A stretch of 64,000 bases of DNA from Duganella sp. 1224. Its GTDB lineage: Bacteria; Pseudomonadota; Gammaproteobacteria; Burkholderiales; Burkholderiaceae_D. Numbering within the stretch: the first letter of the stretch is position 1; every line of letters begins with the position of its first letter. A program made the translations under genes and the position numbers. The notes under the pieces are model-generated. The model saw only the letters and a program-made list of their open reading frames with translations. It searched no databases and was not told the origin of the DNA. Positions 54,483 to 63,226 of the stretch are shown piece by piece. Location: positions 1,302,001-1,366,000 of the forward strand of contig NZ_JACBYS010000001.1 in assembly GCF_013408245.1 (NCBI RefSeq), read 5' to 3'.

Positions 54483-55364
54483 ATGAAAAAATCCTCGCTG
54501 TTTATCAAATTTAACCTGGTGTTCCTGGTGGTGGCGCTGATCGGCTTTACCGCCGCCAGCGTGGTGACCAACCAGCTACTGGTCAGCAATGCCCGCGACG
54601 AAACGCTGGCCAACGCCCGGCTGCTGATGCAGGCGTCCAACGCCGCCGGCAAATACACCGCTGCCCATATCGTGCCGTTGCTGGACAACCGCATGAAGTT
54701 CGAGTTCCTGCCCGAAGCGGTGCCCACCTTCGCCGCCATCGAGCACCTGAACGAGTTGCTGAAAGCATATCCCGACTACAGCTACAAGCAGGCCACGCTC
54801 AACCCGACCAACCCGCGCAACCGCGCCAATGAGTGGGAAACGCCGCTGGTGAACACGCTACGCGCCCATCCGGCCACGCCGGAACTGGTCGGCGAGCGGC
54901 AGACGGCCGGCGGCCCGGCGCTGTACATCGCGCGCCCGATCCGCATCACCGACGCCGCCTGCCTGGCTTGTCACAGCACGCCGGATGCCGCGCCCAAGAC
55001 CATGCTGGACATTTACGGCAGCGCCAACGGCTTCGGCTGGAAGCTGAATGAAACGGTGGGCGCGCAAATCGTGTCGGTGCCGATGACGGTGCCGCTGCAG
55101 CGCGCCCGCACCTTGCTGATCACTTACATGGAGTCGCTGCTCGGCGTGTTCGCCTTTTTGTTCGTGGCGCTGAACGTGACGGTGCACTGGTTCGTCACGC
55201 GCCGCATCCGCAAGCTGACGCGCATTGCCGACCAGGTCAGCCTGGGGCAGTTCGACGCGGCCGCCTTCGATATCCGCGACGGCGACGAGCTGGCGCAGCT
55301 GTCGCAATCCTTTGACCGCATGCGCACCAGCCTGGTCAGCGCGATGAAGATGCTCGATGAGTGA
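54483..55364 (+). CDS. Heme-binding (DUF3365) HAMP membrane protein
   Basis: A 293-residue membrane protein. Helix 1 (about 7-28) and helix 2 (about 213-237) enclose a periplasmic domain with one heme c motif CLACH (160-164), typical of DUF3365 sensors. A HAMP domain (about 241-292) ends the protein, with no kinase or receiver domain. Its end overlaps the start of the Ser/Thr kinase gene by 8 bases. A redox- or gas-sensing input passing through HAMP to the kinase is plausible. Confidence 0.87.
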   Translation: MKKSSLFIKFNLVFLVVALIGFTAASVVTNQLLVSNARDETLANARLLMQASNAAGKYTAAHIVPLLDNRMKFEFLPEAVPTFAAIEHLNELLKAYPDYSYKQATLNPTNPRNRANEWETPLVNTLRAHPATPELVGERQTAGGPALYIARPIRITDAACLACHSTPDAAPKTMLDIYGSANGFGWKLNETVGAQIVSVPMTVPLQRARTLLITYMESLLGVFAFLFVALNVTVHWFVTRRIRKLTRIADQVSLGQFDAAAFDIRDGDELAQLSQSFDRMRTSLVSAMKMLDE

Positions 55365-56742
55365 ATTACCCGTTCAGATAGGCAAGTACCGCATCGACGG
55401 CCTGCTTGGCCAAGGCGCGATGGGGACGGTGTACCGCGCGCATGATCCGCTGATCGAACGCGCGGTGGCGCTGAAGACGGTGCGGCGCGATCCGGGCGAT
55501 GCGGAGCAGGCGGTGGAGCTGGTCGAACGCTTTCGCAAGGAGGCGCAGGCGGCCGGCCGCCTGATGCATCCAAACATCGTGGCCGTGTACGAATACGGCG
55601 AGGCCGGCGAGCTGGCCTACATCGCCATGGAGTTTGTCGACGGCACACCGCTGTCGGCGCTGCTGGCAGCGCAATCGTGCAGCCTGGCGCAGGCGCTGGC
55701 GTGGGGCGGCGAGCTGCTGGCGGCGCTGGCCTATTCGCACGAGCATGGCGTGGTGCATCGGGATATCAAGCCTGCCAATCTGCTGGTCACGCGCGACGGC
55801 GGCATCAAGATCAGCGATTTCGGCATCGCCCGGATTGACTCGTCGACGCTGACGCAGACCGGCGCCATGCTGGGAACGCCGAGCTATATGTCGCCCGAGC
55901 AGTTTCGCGGCGAGGCCATCGACGGGCGCAGCGATGTGTTTTCCGCCGGCGTGGTGTTGTACCAGCTGTTGACGGGACAGCGGCCGTTTTCCGGCGCCGC
56001 CGCCACGGTGATGCAGCAGGTCTTGCATCACACGCCGCCGGCGCCGTCGAGCGTCAACGCCGGCCTGCCGGCGGCGCTGGACGCGGTGCTGATGCGGGCG
56101 CTGGAAAAAGACCGCGAGCAGCGCTATGCCTCGGCCCGCGACTTTCAGCTGGCACTCGCAAGCGCGCTACAGCATGCGTCCGATGAGGATGCGACCATCC
56201 TGGCGCCCGCACCCCGCATCGAGCGCACGGCAGCGCCCACCTTGGCCGGCACGGCTGGCGGCGCCACGGTCAACTATCCCGCATGGCTGCAACCCGCCCT
56301 GCCCGCGCTGGAGGCGGCGCTGACACGCCAGATCGGCCCCATGGCCAAGCTGCTGCTGCGCAAGCTGGCCCCGGCCGCGGCGGATTTCGAGGTGCTCGGA
56401 CAGCAGTTGCTGCGCCACATCCCGTCGCCGCAGGCCAAGGACAGCTTCCGGCAGCAACTGGCGGAAATCCAGGGCCTGCACCTGCCGGCCGCCAGCGTCG
56501 ACCTGTCCACCGCCGGTGCCAGCGCCGGCACGGCCACCCTGGCGCCGACGCTGCCCATGCTCGCCCTGGCCAGCATGTTGACGCCAATGCTGGCCAGCGC
56601 CATCGGACCCATCGCCAGCATCGTCGTCAAGCGCGCCCTGCGCCAGGCCACCAGTCGCAGCGAGCTGATCAACCTGCTCGCCGGCCAGATCGACGCCCCG
56701 GCGGCGCGCGCCCGCTTCCTGGCGCAGGCCGCCAGCAGCTAA
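55357..56742 (+). CDS. Ser/Thr protein kinase, possible T6SS regulator
   Basis: A 461-residue soluble kinase. The N-terminal kinase domain (about 8-270) has the G-loop GQGAMGTVY, VALK (Lys40), HRDIKPANLLV, DFGIARI and the APE-like GTPSYMSPEQF. The C-terminal region (about 305-461) is helical and has no membrane segment, unlike PpkA. It converges, 2 bases apart, with a type VI secretion locus; Ser/Thr kinases post-translationally activate such systems in Pseudomonas. A link to this locus is inferred from position, and the HAMP protein upstream is the likely input. Confidence 0.87.
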   Translation: MSELPVQIGKYRIDGLLGQGAMGTVYRAHDPLIERAVALKTVRRDPGDAEQAVELVERFRKEAQAAGRLMHPNIVAVYEYGEAGELAYIAMEFVDGTPLSALLAAQSCSLAQALAWGGELLAALAYSHEHGVVHRDIKPANLLVTRDGGIKISDFGIARIDSSTLTQTGAMLGTPSYMSPEQFRGEAIDGRSDVFSAGVVLYQLLTGQRPFSGAAATVMQQVLHHTPPAPSSVNAGLPAALDAVLMRALEKDREQRYASARDFQLALASALQHASDEDATILAPAPRIERTAAPTLAGTAGGATVNYPAWLQPALPALEAALTRQIGPMAKLLLRKLAPAAADFEVLGQQLLRHIPSPQAKDSFRQQLAEIQGLHLPAASVDLSTAGASAGTATLAPTLPMLALASMLTPMLASAIGPIASIVVKRALRQATSRSELINLLAGQIDAPAARARFLAQAASS

Positions 56743-56744
56743 CG

Positions 56745-57800
56745 CTATTCAATCTGGATCGCCAGCCCCATGTGGTCGGTCACGGCGGCCACCGCGCTGC
56801 CGTTGTTGAACGGCGCCAGCTGCGACCAGTAGCAGACTTTGCTCACCTTGACGGTTGCCGCGTTATACACTGCCACGTCGTATAGCTTGTCGCCCTTGGC
56901 ATTGGTGCCGCCGACGCTGACGTTGTAGCTGTCGATGGGCACAATCGCGCCGGCGTGCGCATTATTGAACGTCAGCCCGGTGGCCTTGCTGACCACCCTG
57001 GGCGTGACGCCGCCGCTGGACTGGTTGGTATCACCCATGATGAGATCGATGGTGCCGCCGCCATTGCGGATGATCGTGCTGGCGATATCCTGGTAAAACT
57101 TCACCAGCCGGTCCTCGGTGCTCTGGCCGCCTGCAGGCCGCGCATACGGTTTGGCGGCTGCCACAGTCTGCCGCTGCGCCGCGACACCCCGTACCGCGCC
57201 CTGCTTCGGCGGCTTGGGCGACTTCATCAACTTGTTGGGCACGTGGACGAACACCACCACATAGCCAAGATAGCGAATCGCGTACCAGCCCTCGCCCTGG
57301 CCCACGCAGTCGGCGTTGGCTCCATTCGCGCAATACACGGTGAAGTTGTTGCAAGCCTTGTCATTGCTGGTGGCGCCGGCCATCTTGCTCACCACATATT
57401 CATTCATGCGGCTGAAATCGGCGTGACCGCCATCCAGTTCGCCAAAGGCGGTCACGTCGGGCATCCCCTGCATCTGCCGGAACAGCGCCTGCCGGTTTTG
57501 CAGCACCTTGTGCTTCATCATGTCAAAAAAGGTGGTGGTGGCGAAACCCTTGGCAATGGTCCCTTGCGGCGCCGGCGCCACCAGATGGGCGGGCCCCTGC
57601 ACTGGCAGCTTGTGGCGCTCCGCCGGCGGTCCGTTGGGAATGGCTTGATCCGGCAAGGTGGGAAACACCAGCCGCGACGGCGCCGTGGCGGCGGCAAGAT
57701 GATCATGCGCCTCGACGGTGAGCGCCTGCGCGGTCAGCGAGTTCAGGTCGTGCACCTTGGAGTTCCCGGCATTGAATGACTGATAGGAGAAAATCGGCAT
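56745..57800 (-). CDS. Putative T6SS effector with endonuclease/exonuclease/phosphatase-like motifs
   Basis: A 351-residue protein of no obvious family. Several pieces match the endonuclease/exonuclease/phosphatase fold (DNase I-like): PDVTAFGELD (Glu121), VVVFVHVPNK (His186), IDLIMGDTNQ (GDTN 256-259), YDVAVYN (307-313), and a terminal TDHMGLAI (Asp-His 342-343). The first 110 residues are different, rich in Ala and Pro, and could be a targeting or secretion part. It lies at the 3' end of a type VI secretion locus, after tagF. An effector that cleaves DNA or a nucleotide-like substrate is likely; no immunity gene is clear. A GAGGGG site precedes the ATG. Confidence 0.55.
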   Translation of the reverse strand: MPIFSYQSFNAGNSKVHDLNSLTAQALTVEAHDHLAAATAPSRLVFPTLPDQAIPNGPPAERHKLPVQGPAHLVAPAPQGTIAKGFATTTFFDMMKHKVLQNRQALFRQMQGMPDVTAFGELDGGHADFSRMNEYVVSKMAGATSNDKACNNFTVYCANGANADCVGQGEGWYAIRYLGYVVVFVHVPNKLMKSPKPPKQGAVRGVAAQRQTVAAAKPYARPAGGQSTEDRLVKFYQDIASTIIRNGGGTIDLIMGDTNQSSGGVTPRVVSKATGLTFNNAHAGAIVPIDSYNVSVGGTNAKGDKLYDVAVYNAATVKVSKVCYWSQLAPFNNGSAVAAVTDHMGLAIQIE

Positions 57801-57826
57801 GACGCCCCTCTGTTTTGGTTGGATAA

Positions 57827-58414
57827 TCAGGCCAGCTGGCCCATCGCGGACAACATCTCGCAGAACACCGCCGGCGTCGGCAGCGCCGTGCCGACGCAGC
57901 TGACTTCGGCCGGCGGCATGGCGCCAGCGGTCCAGAACAGCGCCCGTCCGCGCATCACGTCGGCACAACGGGGCGCGCGGTGCTGCGGCGCCAACACCGC
58001 CAGCGCCGCATCCAGGCCTTCCAGCGAAAAACCGCCTTCGAGGCTGCTCAGCGCCAGTTGTTCGACGGTGGTAAACCAGCCGTCGGCGCGCTTGAACAGT
58101 TCGGCCCGCATCGGTTGGCCCGCCGCCATCGGCGCGGCCACCGTCAGCGGGAAGTAGCGGCCGACGCGGTCCACGCCCGGCAGCATCACGCCGGCCATGG
58201 CCGCCGCCCCGCACACGCCGGGCGCCAGCGCAAAGCGCCACACCGGACAGTTCAGGTACACCGCCAGCCAGCGCTCGCCCAGCTGCTGCTGGCTATGCAA
58301 CATGCCGGCCTGCAGCCAGTCGTCCCATCCCCGGACAAAATCGGCCGGCAGGCGGCGCCTGACAAAGTCGCCCTGCGTGGCGACCTTGCCGAAATAGCCG
58401 GGCGCCTCGCTCAT
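57827..58414 (-). CDS. tagF: T6SS-associated protein TagF
   Basis: A 195-residue TagF-domain protein. MSEAPGYFGKVATQGDFVRRRLPADFVRGWDDWL is the family start. TagF often dampens type VI secretion, partly by acting against the Ser/Thr phosphorylation pathway, which suits the kinase nearby. Its ATG overlaps the tssM stop (ATGA). No attached PppA-like phosphatase domain is present, although in some species the two are fused. Confidence 0.88.
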   Translation of the reverse strand: MSEAPGYFGKVATQGDFVRRRLPADFVRGWDDWLQAGMLHSQQQLGERWLAVYLNCPVWRFALAPGVCGAAAMAGVMLPGVDRVGRYFPLTVAAPMAAGQPMRAELFKRADGWFTTVEQLALSSLEGGFSLEGLDAALAVLAPQHRAPRCADVMRGRALFWTAGAMPPAEVSCVGTALPTPAVFCEMLSAMGQLA

Positions 58415-61400
58415 AGCGTGGCCGGGCAACGGAACTGCTCCATCGCCTCGCGCCGGAATGGATTGATGACACTGCTGGCGGTCAGCTCGTAGACGGCCGG
58501 ATGGCCGTCCAGCGCGAAGTTCAGGCGGAAGTGTTCGCCCTGCAGCGGCTCGACGGTGGCGCGGTCCAGCAGGTGCAGCCACGCCCAGGGCCCTTCGGTG
58601 TGCCAGTCGCCCCGCAGCGCTGGGCTGGCCTCAAACCGCACCTGGCCATTGCCCTTGCCGCTTGGCAGCTGCATCGCCACGGCGCGCGCCGGCTGGCCGG
58701 ATTGCAGACTCAACGGCTGGCCGTCCACGTCCAGCGTCAGCTGTGACAGGGCGGGATCGGCGTTCAGCAGTTTCAGGTCGAAGCGCAGCGACGGCTGGCG
58801 GGCGCCGGCGGCAAACCACATGTCGCGCAGCTTCGCGCCGCGCTGGAACTGGTCCAACGCGTCCTGCGAGATGCCGGCCGGTCCGCCGTTGCCGCGCCAG
58901 CGCCATTGCGGGCCGCTCATGTCCACCATGGGCGCCAGGTTGCGGGTGAAAAAGTCGTCCATCAAGCCGCCGGGCGCGAAGAACTTGCCGAAATCGTCGG
59001 CCGTGGCGTCGCGCTGGCTGGCGCGCACCAGCGGGTAGCGACCGGCGATGGCATCGCGGCAAAATTGCGCGCTGCTGGCCCACAAGGCGTTGAGGCGCGC
59101 GCGCTCGCTGCCCTGGGCCAGGCCGCTGCCGGCGTTGTCGATGTTCTGTAGCAGGGTTTGCAGCGGCGCGGGTTGGCCGTCGGCGCCGCGCTTGAGCCGC
59201 GTCAGGGCATCGGCGGCCGGCGCCGGTGCGCCGCTGCGGCGGGCGCTGTCGGCGGCGTCGAAGTACAGCGCCGCATCCTTGATCAGGGCCAGGGTCTGGT
59301 CCAGCGGCGTGGGCGCGGCGCCGGTGGCCAGCCGGTGCAGCGCGGCGAAGTGCTGGTCGACCGGATGCAGGGGCGCCGCCTCGGCCGGGGCCGCCTCTTC
59401 CGTACCCAGCGCGGCGGCCAGTTGCTTGCGCGCGGCGTTGAACTTGTCGCGCACCAGTTTGTCCACCGTGGCGGAAGCGGCGCCCGGCCGCACGCCTTCC
59501 AGCGTGGTCTCGCGGGCAGCCGCCTGCAGCAGCGCGCGCAGCGGTGAGTCGGCGCCCGCCAGTACGTTGGCCACCTGCGCCGCCTGATCGAGGCTGTTCA
59601 ACGGCACCAGCCGCAGATCGCCCAGGAAGGCGTCCCACTGGCTGATATAGTCGGCAAAATACAGTTGCAGCACCGCCGCCTTCATCTGGTCGAGGCCGCT
59701 GGCGGCGGTGCTGGCTTCCTGCCGGTCCAGCACCCAGTTGTCCCTCGCGACGTCAGCCACCGCTTGCCAGGCCAGATCGGCCACCTGGCGGTAACCCGCC
59801 ACTGTGTACAGGCCGCTGATGCCGCGCGACAGCGGCGCGCTGCTGCTGCGGGCAAACACGCCGGAGCCGTCCCGTCCCAGCGCGCCGTTGACGCTGAAGG
59901 CCGGCAGCCGCGTCGTGCCGGCCTGCCGCTTCAGGCGGTTGTACATGCGTTGCGGCAGCGGCATGCTGGCCAGCGTCAACCGGACCTGTGCCACCAGCGC
60001 CGCGTCCAGCGCCACCGGCTCGGCCTCGTCCGCCGACTCCAGCAAGGCCGCCGTGTGCGCCAGCAGTTGCTGGCGTTGCGCCTCGGTGGCTTCCGGCAGG
60101 CCGCCGCGCCAGTCGAATTCCACCCATGCCTGCACCGACGCCGCATCCAGGTGACGATGATCGCCCAGCATCAGGTAGACGCGCAGCGTTTCGTACAGGA
60201 AGTCCTGATTGTTGGCGTCGCCACGGCGCAGCGCATCTTCCATGCTGGCGACGATGCGCGGCAGCAGCGTGCTGCGCAACAGCCGCTGATAGGCGGCGAT
60301 GGCGCCATCGCCCAGCTTGGCGCCCTGATACAAGCTCATGCGGTTCAGCCACGGTACGCTGTCGTCACGCTCGGCGTAACCGGCCGGCAACGCGCGGGCC
60401 GCGTTCAGCAAGGGCAGCACGGCCAGTGCGTTGCCGTTGGCCGGCGTGGCGGCAGCCAGCTGGCGCAAATCGGCCGCCGCCGTCGCGGATTGCGCGATCA
60501 GGCGCTGGTTGCGGCCATAGCTGACGGTCAGCGCGAGCGCCAGCAACAGCGCCAGCACACCGGCGGCGGCCATGCCGGCCCACGCCAGCCATCGATGGCG
60601 CCGCTCGGCGGCCTGGCCCGGCCCCGCCAGGCCTGCCTCCTTGAAAATCACTTCCCGCAGCAGCCGCGTGATGAAATAGCTGCGACCACTGCCGGCGCCA
60701 GCCGTCAGGACCTTGCGGCCCAGGCCAAAGCTGGACGCGAGCGCCGCCATGACCCGGTCGATCGGACTGCCTTCCTGCGTGCCGCTGGTGAAATACACGC
60801 CGCGCAGTAGCGCCGGCTGCTTGTAGCGGTTGGCCTCGAAGGCCGTATGCAGGAAGCGTCCCAGCACCTCGCCGATGCCGGCAAACTGCTGCGGGAAGCG
60901 GTATAGCAAGGCACGGCGCTGCAAGTCGCGCTCCTGCTGCATGCGCTCCAGCACGCGTGCTTGCAACTGCTTTTCCAGCGCGGCGAATTCACCCGGGAAC
61001 GCGGCCAGGGCGGCGGCCGGCGAGCCGTCGGCGGCCAGCGCAAACGTCATGCCCCAGACCTGGGCACGTTCGTCGCGGCCCATCGGCTCGAAGAACTCGG
61101 CAAATCCTGCCAGCAGGTCGCTCTTGGTGACCACCACGTAGACCGGCAGCGCCAGGCCCAGTTGCTCATGCAGCTCCTCGATGCGGGCGCGGATGGCTTG
61201 CGCCTGCGTTTGCCGTCCCGCTTCCCCCTGCTGCAACAGATCCGCCACGCTGATGGCGACGATAACGCCGTTGACGGGACGGCGGCGGCGGTATTTCTTT
61301 AGCAGGCCGAGGAAGCCGGTCCAGGCGGCTTTGTCGGCCTCGGCGTGGCTGTCCTGCGTGGTGTAGCGCCCAGCGGTGTCGAGCAGCACGGCTTCGTCGG

Positions 61401-61920
61401 TAAACCACCAATCGCAGTTGCGGGTGCCGCCAACGCCCCCGATGGCGCCCGCGCCTATTGTGTCGGCCAGCGGAAATTGCAGGCCGGAGTGCGTCAGCGC
61501 GGTCGTCTTGCCGCTGCCGGGCGCGCCTACAAACATGTACCAGGGCAGCTGGTACAGATAGTTGCCGCGCATTTTCCAGCCCGGATAGGCTTTGCGCAGC
61601 ACGGCCAGCGCTTCCCGCATACGTTCGCCCAGCAGCGAGACTTCGGCGGCGGACTCCGCCGCGCCCGGCGCCGGTGCGCTGACGGCGGCGGCCAGTTGCT
61701 GATTGCCGCGGCGGGCCTGGTACAGCCGCCACAGCCGCCATGCGGCGACCGTGCCCAGCATCAGCAGGATCAGCGTCCAGCGCGCGGCGGCGCTGGCCAG
61801 CGGTTCCTTGCCGTCAAACGCCAGCAGCGGCCCCTCCACCCAGATCAGCAAGGCCATTAACAGCAGGCCGATCGTCAGCAATACCCCAGGCTTCAGCAGC
61901 CAGTCGATTAATTTCTTCAT
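58411..61920 (-). CDS. tssM: Type VI secretion membrane protein TssM (IcmF)
   Basis: An 1169-residue inner-membrane protein. Two helices near the N-terminus (about 12-30 and 47-63) are followed by a cytoplasmic NTPase-like domain with Walker A GAPGSGKTT (132-140), a third helix near residue 445-465, and a long periplasmic part. With TssL and TssJ it forms the membrane complex that anchors the secretion tail. The intact Walker motif suggests the ATP-binding variety. The gene lies between tssL and tagF. Confidence 0.95.
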   Translation of the reverse strand: MKKLIDWLLKPGVLLTIGLLLMALLIWVEGPLLAFDGKEPLASAAARWTLILLMLGTVAAWRLWRLYQARRGNQQLAAAVSAPAPGAAESAAEVSLLGERMREALAVLRKAYPGWKMRGNYLYQLPWYMFVGAPGSGKTTALTHSGLQFPLADTIGAGAIGGVGGTRNCDWWFTDEAVLLDTAGRYTTQDSHAEADKAAWTGFLGLLKKYRRRRPVNGVIVAISVADLLQQGEAGRQTQAQAIRARIEELHEQLGLALPVYVVVTKSDLLAGFAEFFEPMGRDERAQVWGMTFALAADGSPAAALAAFPGEFAALEKQLQARVLERMQQERDLQRRALLYRFPQQFAGIGEVLGRFLHTAFEANRYKQPALLRGVYFTSGTQEGSPIDRVMAALASSFGLGRKVLTAGAGSGRSYFITRLLREVIFKEAGLAGPGQAAERRHRWLAWAGMAAAGVLALLLALALTVSYGRNQRLIAQSATAAADLRQLAAATPANGNALAVLPLLNAARALPAGYAERDDSVPWLNRMSLYQGAKLGDGAIAAYQRLLRSTLLPRIVASMEDALRRGDANNQDFLYETLRVYLMLGDHRHLDAASVQAWVEFDWRGGLPEATEAQRQQLLAHTAALLESADEAEPVALDAALVAQVRLTLASMPLPQRMYNRLKRQAGTTRLPAFSVNGALGRDGSGVFARSSSAPLSRGISGLYTVAGYRQVADLAWQAVADVARDNWVLDRQEASTAASGLDQMKAAVLQLYFADYISQWDAFLGDLRLVPLNSLDQAAQVANVLAGADSPLRALLQAAARETTLEGVRPGAASATVDKLVRDKFNAARKQLAAALGTEEAAPAEAAPLHPVDQHFAALHRLATGAAPTPLDQTLALIKDAALYFDAADSARRSGAPAPAADALTRLKRGADGQPAPLQTLLQNIDNAGSGLAQGSERARLNALWASSAQFCRDAIAGRYPLVRASQRDATADDFGKFFAPGGLMDDFFTRNLAPMVDMSGPQWRWRGNGGPAGISQDALDQFQRGAKLRDMWFAAGARQPSLRFDLKLLNADPALSQLTLDVDGQPLSLQSGQPARAVAMQLPSGKGNGQVRFEASPALRGDWHTEGPWAWLHLLDRATVEPLQGEHFRLNFALDGHPAVYELTASSVINPFRREAMEQFRCPATL

Positions 61921-61933
61921 AGGCGTTGTTCCG

Positions 61934-63223
61934 TCATTGTGGCTGCGGCGGCGTCAGGACGACTATTTCGACGCGGCGGTTGCGGGCGCGGTGGGCCTCG
62001 CTGTCGTTGGGGACCACCGGCTCGGTGTCGCCGCGCCCCTCGCTGGTGTAGCGGCTGGCGGGACCGGAGCGGTCGGCCAGCAACGCGGCCACGCTGCGCG
62101 CGCGGGCGATCGACAGGTCATAGTTGGATCCGAGCCGCGCCGACAGCGCCGGCTTGGTGTTGTCCGTGTGGCCGACCACCAGCACTTTGCCCGGCACCGT
62201 GCGCAAGGCGTCGCCGATGCGGATCAGCACCGGCTCCACCTTGCGCAATACGTCGGCGCTGCCGGAGGCGAACACGCCGTCGCCGCGCAGGGTGACGGTG
62301 GAGCGGTCGGCGGTGTCGGTCACGCTGACCAGGCCTTCGGCGATTTCCGGCGCCAGGAAACGCGCCATGCGCACAGGCGCCGGCCCCGCCGAGGCTGGCG
62401 CGGCGACGGCGCGGGGCGAGGCCAGCCGCAGAGCGCCGAGCTGGGCAAATACCGGATCCGAACCGCGGTTCAACAGCCAGCTATAGCTCAACTGCAGCAC
62501 CAGCAGCAGCGCGCCGGCCACGGCCGCCATCACCCACAGCGGCACGCGCCGCAACGCCGGCTGCGCCGGCACGCTGCTGCGCCAGTGCGGCGACAGGTCG
62601 GCCTCGTATTGACCGCGCTGCTGCTGGATCAGCAACAACAGCCGCTGGCGCAAGGTCGCCAGCTGATCCTGTCCCCGGTCCAGCACGCGGTAGCGCCCTT
62701 CCATGCCGAGCGACAGGCACAGGTACATCAGCTCCAGCACATCCAGATGGGCACGCGCATCCTGGCTCAGGCGCTGCAGGATGAGGAAGAATTTTTCGCC
62801 GCCCCAGGCTTCGTTGTGGAATGCCACCAGCAGGCTGCGGCTGTTCCACACGCCGCCGCCCCATGGCGTGCTGGCGATGGTCTCATCGAGGAAGGTGCAC
62901 AGCGCGTAGCGCGCGGCGGCGACGGTTTCGGCGTCGGCATGGGCGGCGCGGGCGGCGGCTTCGAAGGCACGCATCTCCTGCGTCAACCGGGTGCGCAGCA
63001 GTTCCATGTCCGGCGGCGTGGTGACGAAGCGCAGCGGCACCACCAGGTCCAGCAAGGTGTTGGCGGCGCGCACCAGCGGATTGAGGCCGTTGCCGTGTAG
63101 CTCCACGGCGTCGCCACTGCGCGTGACGGGCGGTACCGGCGGTGGCGCGGTAGGCTTGCGGCCGCCCGGCGTGGGCATCAGCACGGTACGGTCCGGGTCG
63201 GCGTCGAGAGAGAGATTGTTCAT
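61934..63223 (-). CDS. tssL: Type VI secretion membrane protein TssL with OmpA domain
   Basis: A 429-residue protein: DotU/IcmH-like cytoplasmic domain (about 45-250), one helix (about 265-290) and a C-terminal OmpA peptidoglycan-binding domain (VVGHTDNTKPALSARLGSN, SEGRGDTEPV). TssL with an OmpA domain holds the membrane complex to the cell wall. It follows tssK after 3 bases and precedes tssM by 13 bases. Confidence 0.94.
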   Translation of the reverse strand: MNNLSLDADPDRTVLMPTPGGRKPTAPPPVPPVTRSGDAVELHGNGLNPLVRAANTLLDLVVPLRFVTTPPDMELLRTRLTQEMRAFEAAARAAHADAETVAAARYALCTFLDETIASTPWGGGVWNSRSLLVAFHNEAWGGEKFFLILQRLSQDARAHLDVLELMYLCLSLGMEGRYRVLDRGQDQLATLRQRLLLLIQQQRGQYEADLSPHWRSSVPAQPALRRVPLWVMAAVAGALLLVLQLSYSWLLNRGSDPVFAQLGALRLASPRAVAAPASAGPAPVRMARFLAPEIAEGLVSVTDTADRSTVTLRGDGVFASGSADVLRKVEPVLIRIGDALRTVPGKVLVVGHTDNTKPALSARLGSNYDLSIARARSVAALLADRSGPASRYTSEGRGDTEPVVPNDSEAHRARNRRVEIVVLTPPQPQ

Positions 63224-63226
63224 GGT

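Noticed and set aside
54483..55364. Chemoreceptor or histidine kinase
   Set aside because: Ends right after HAMP; no signalling or kinase domain in the same chain.
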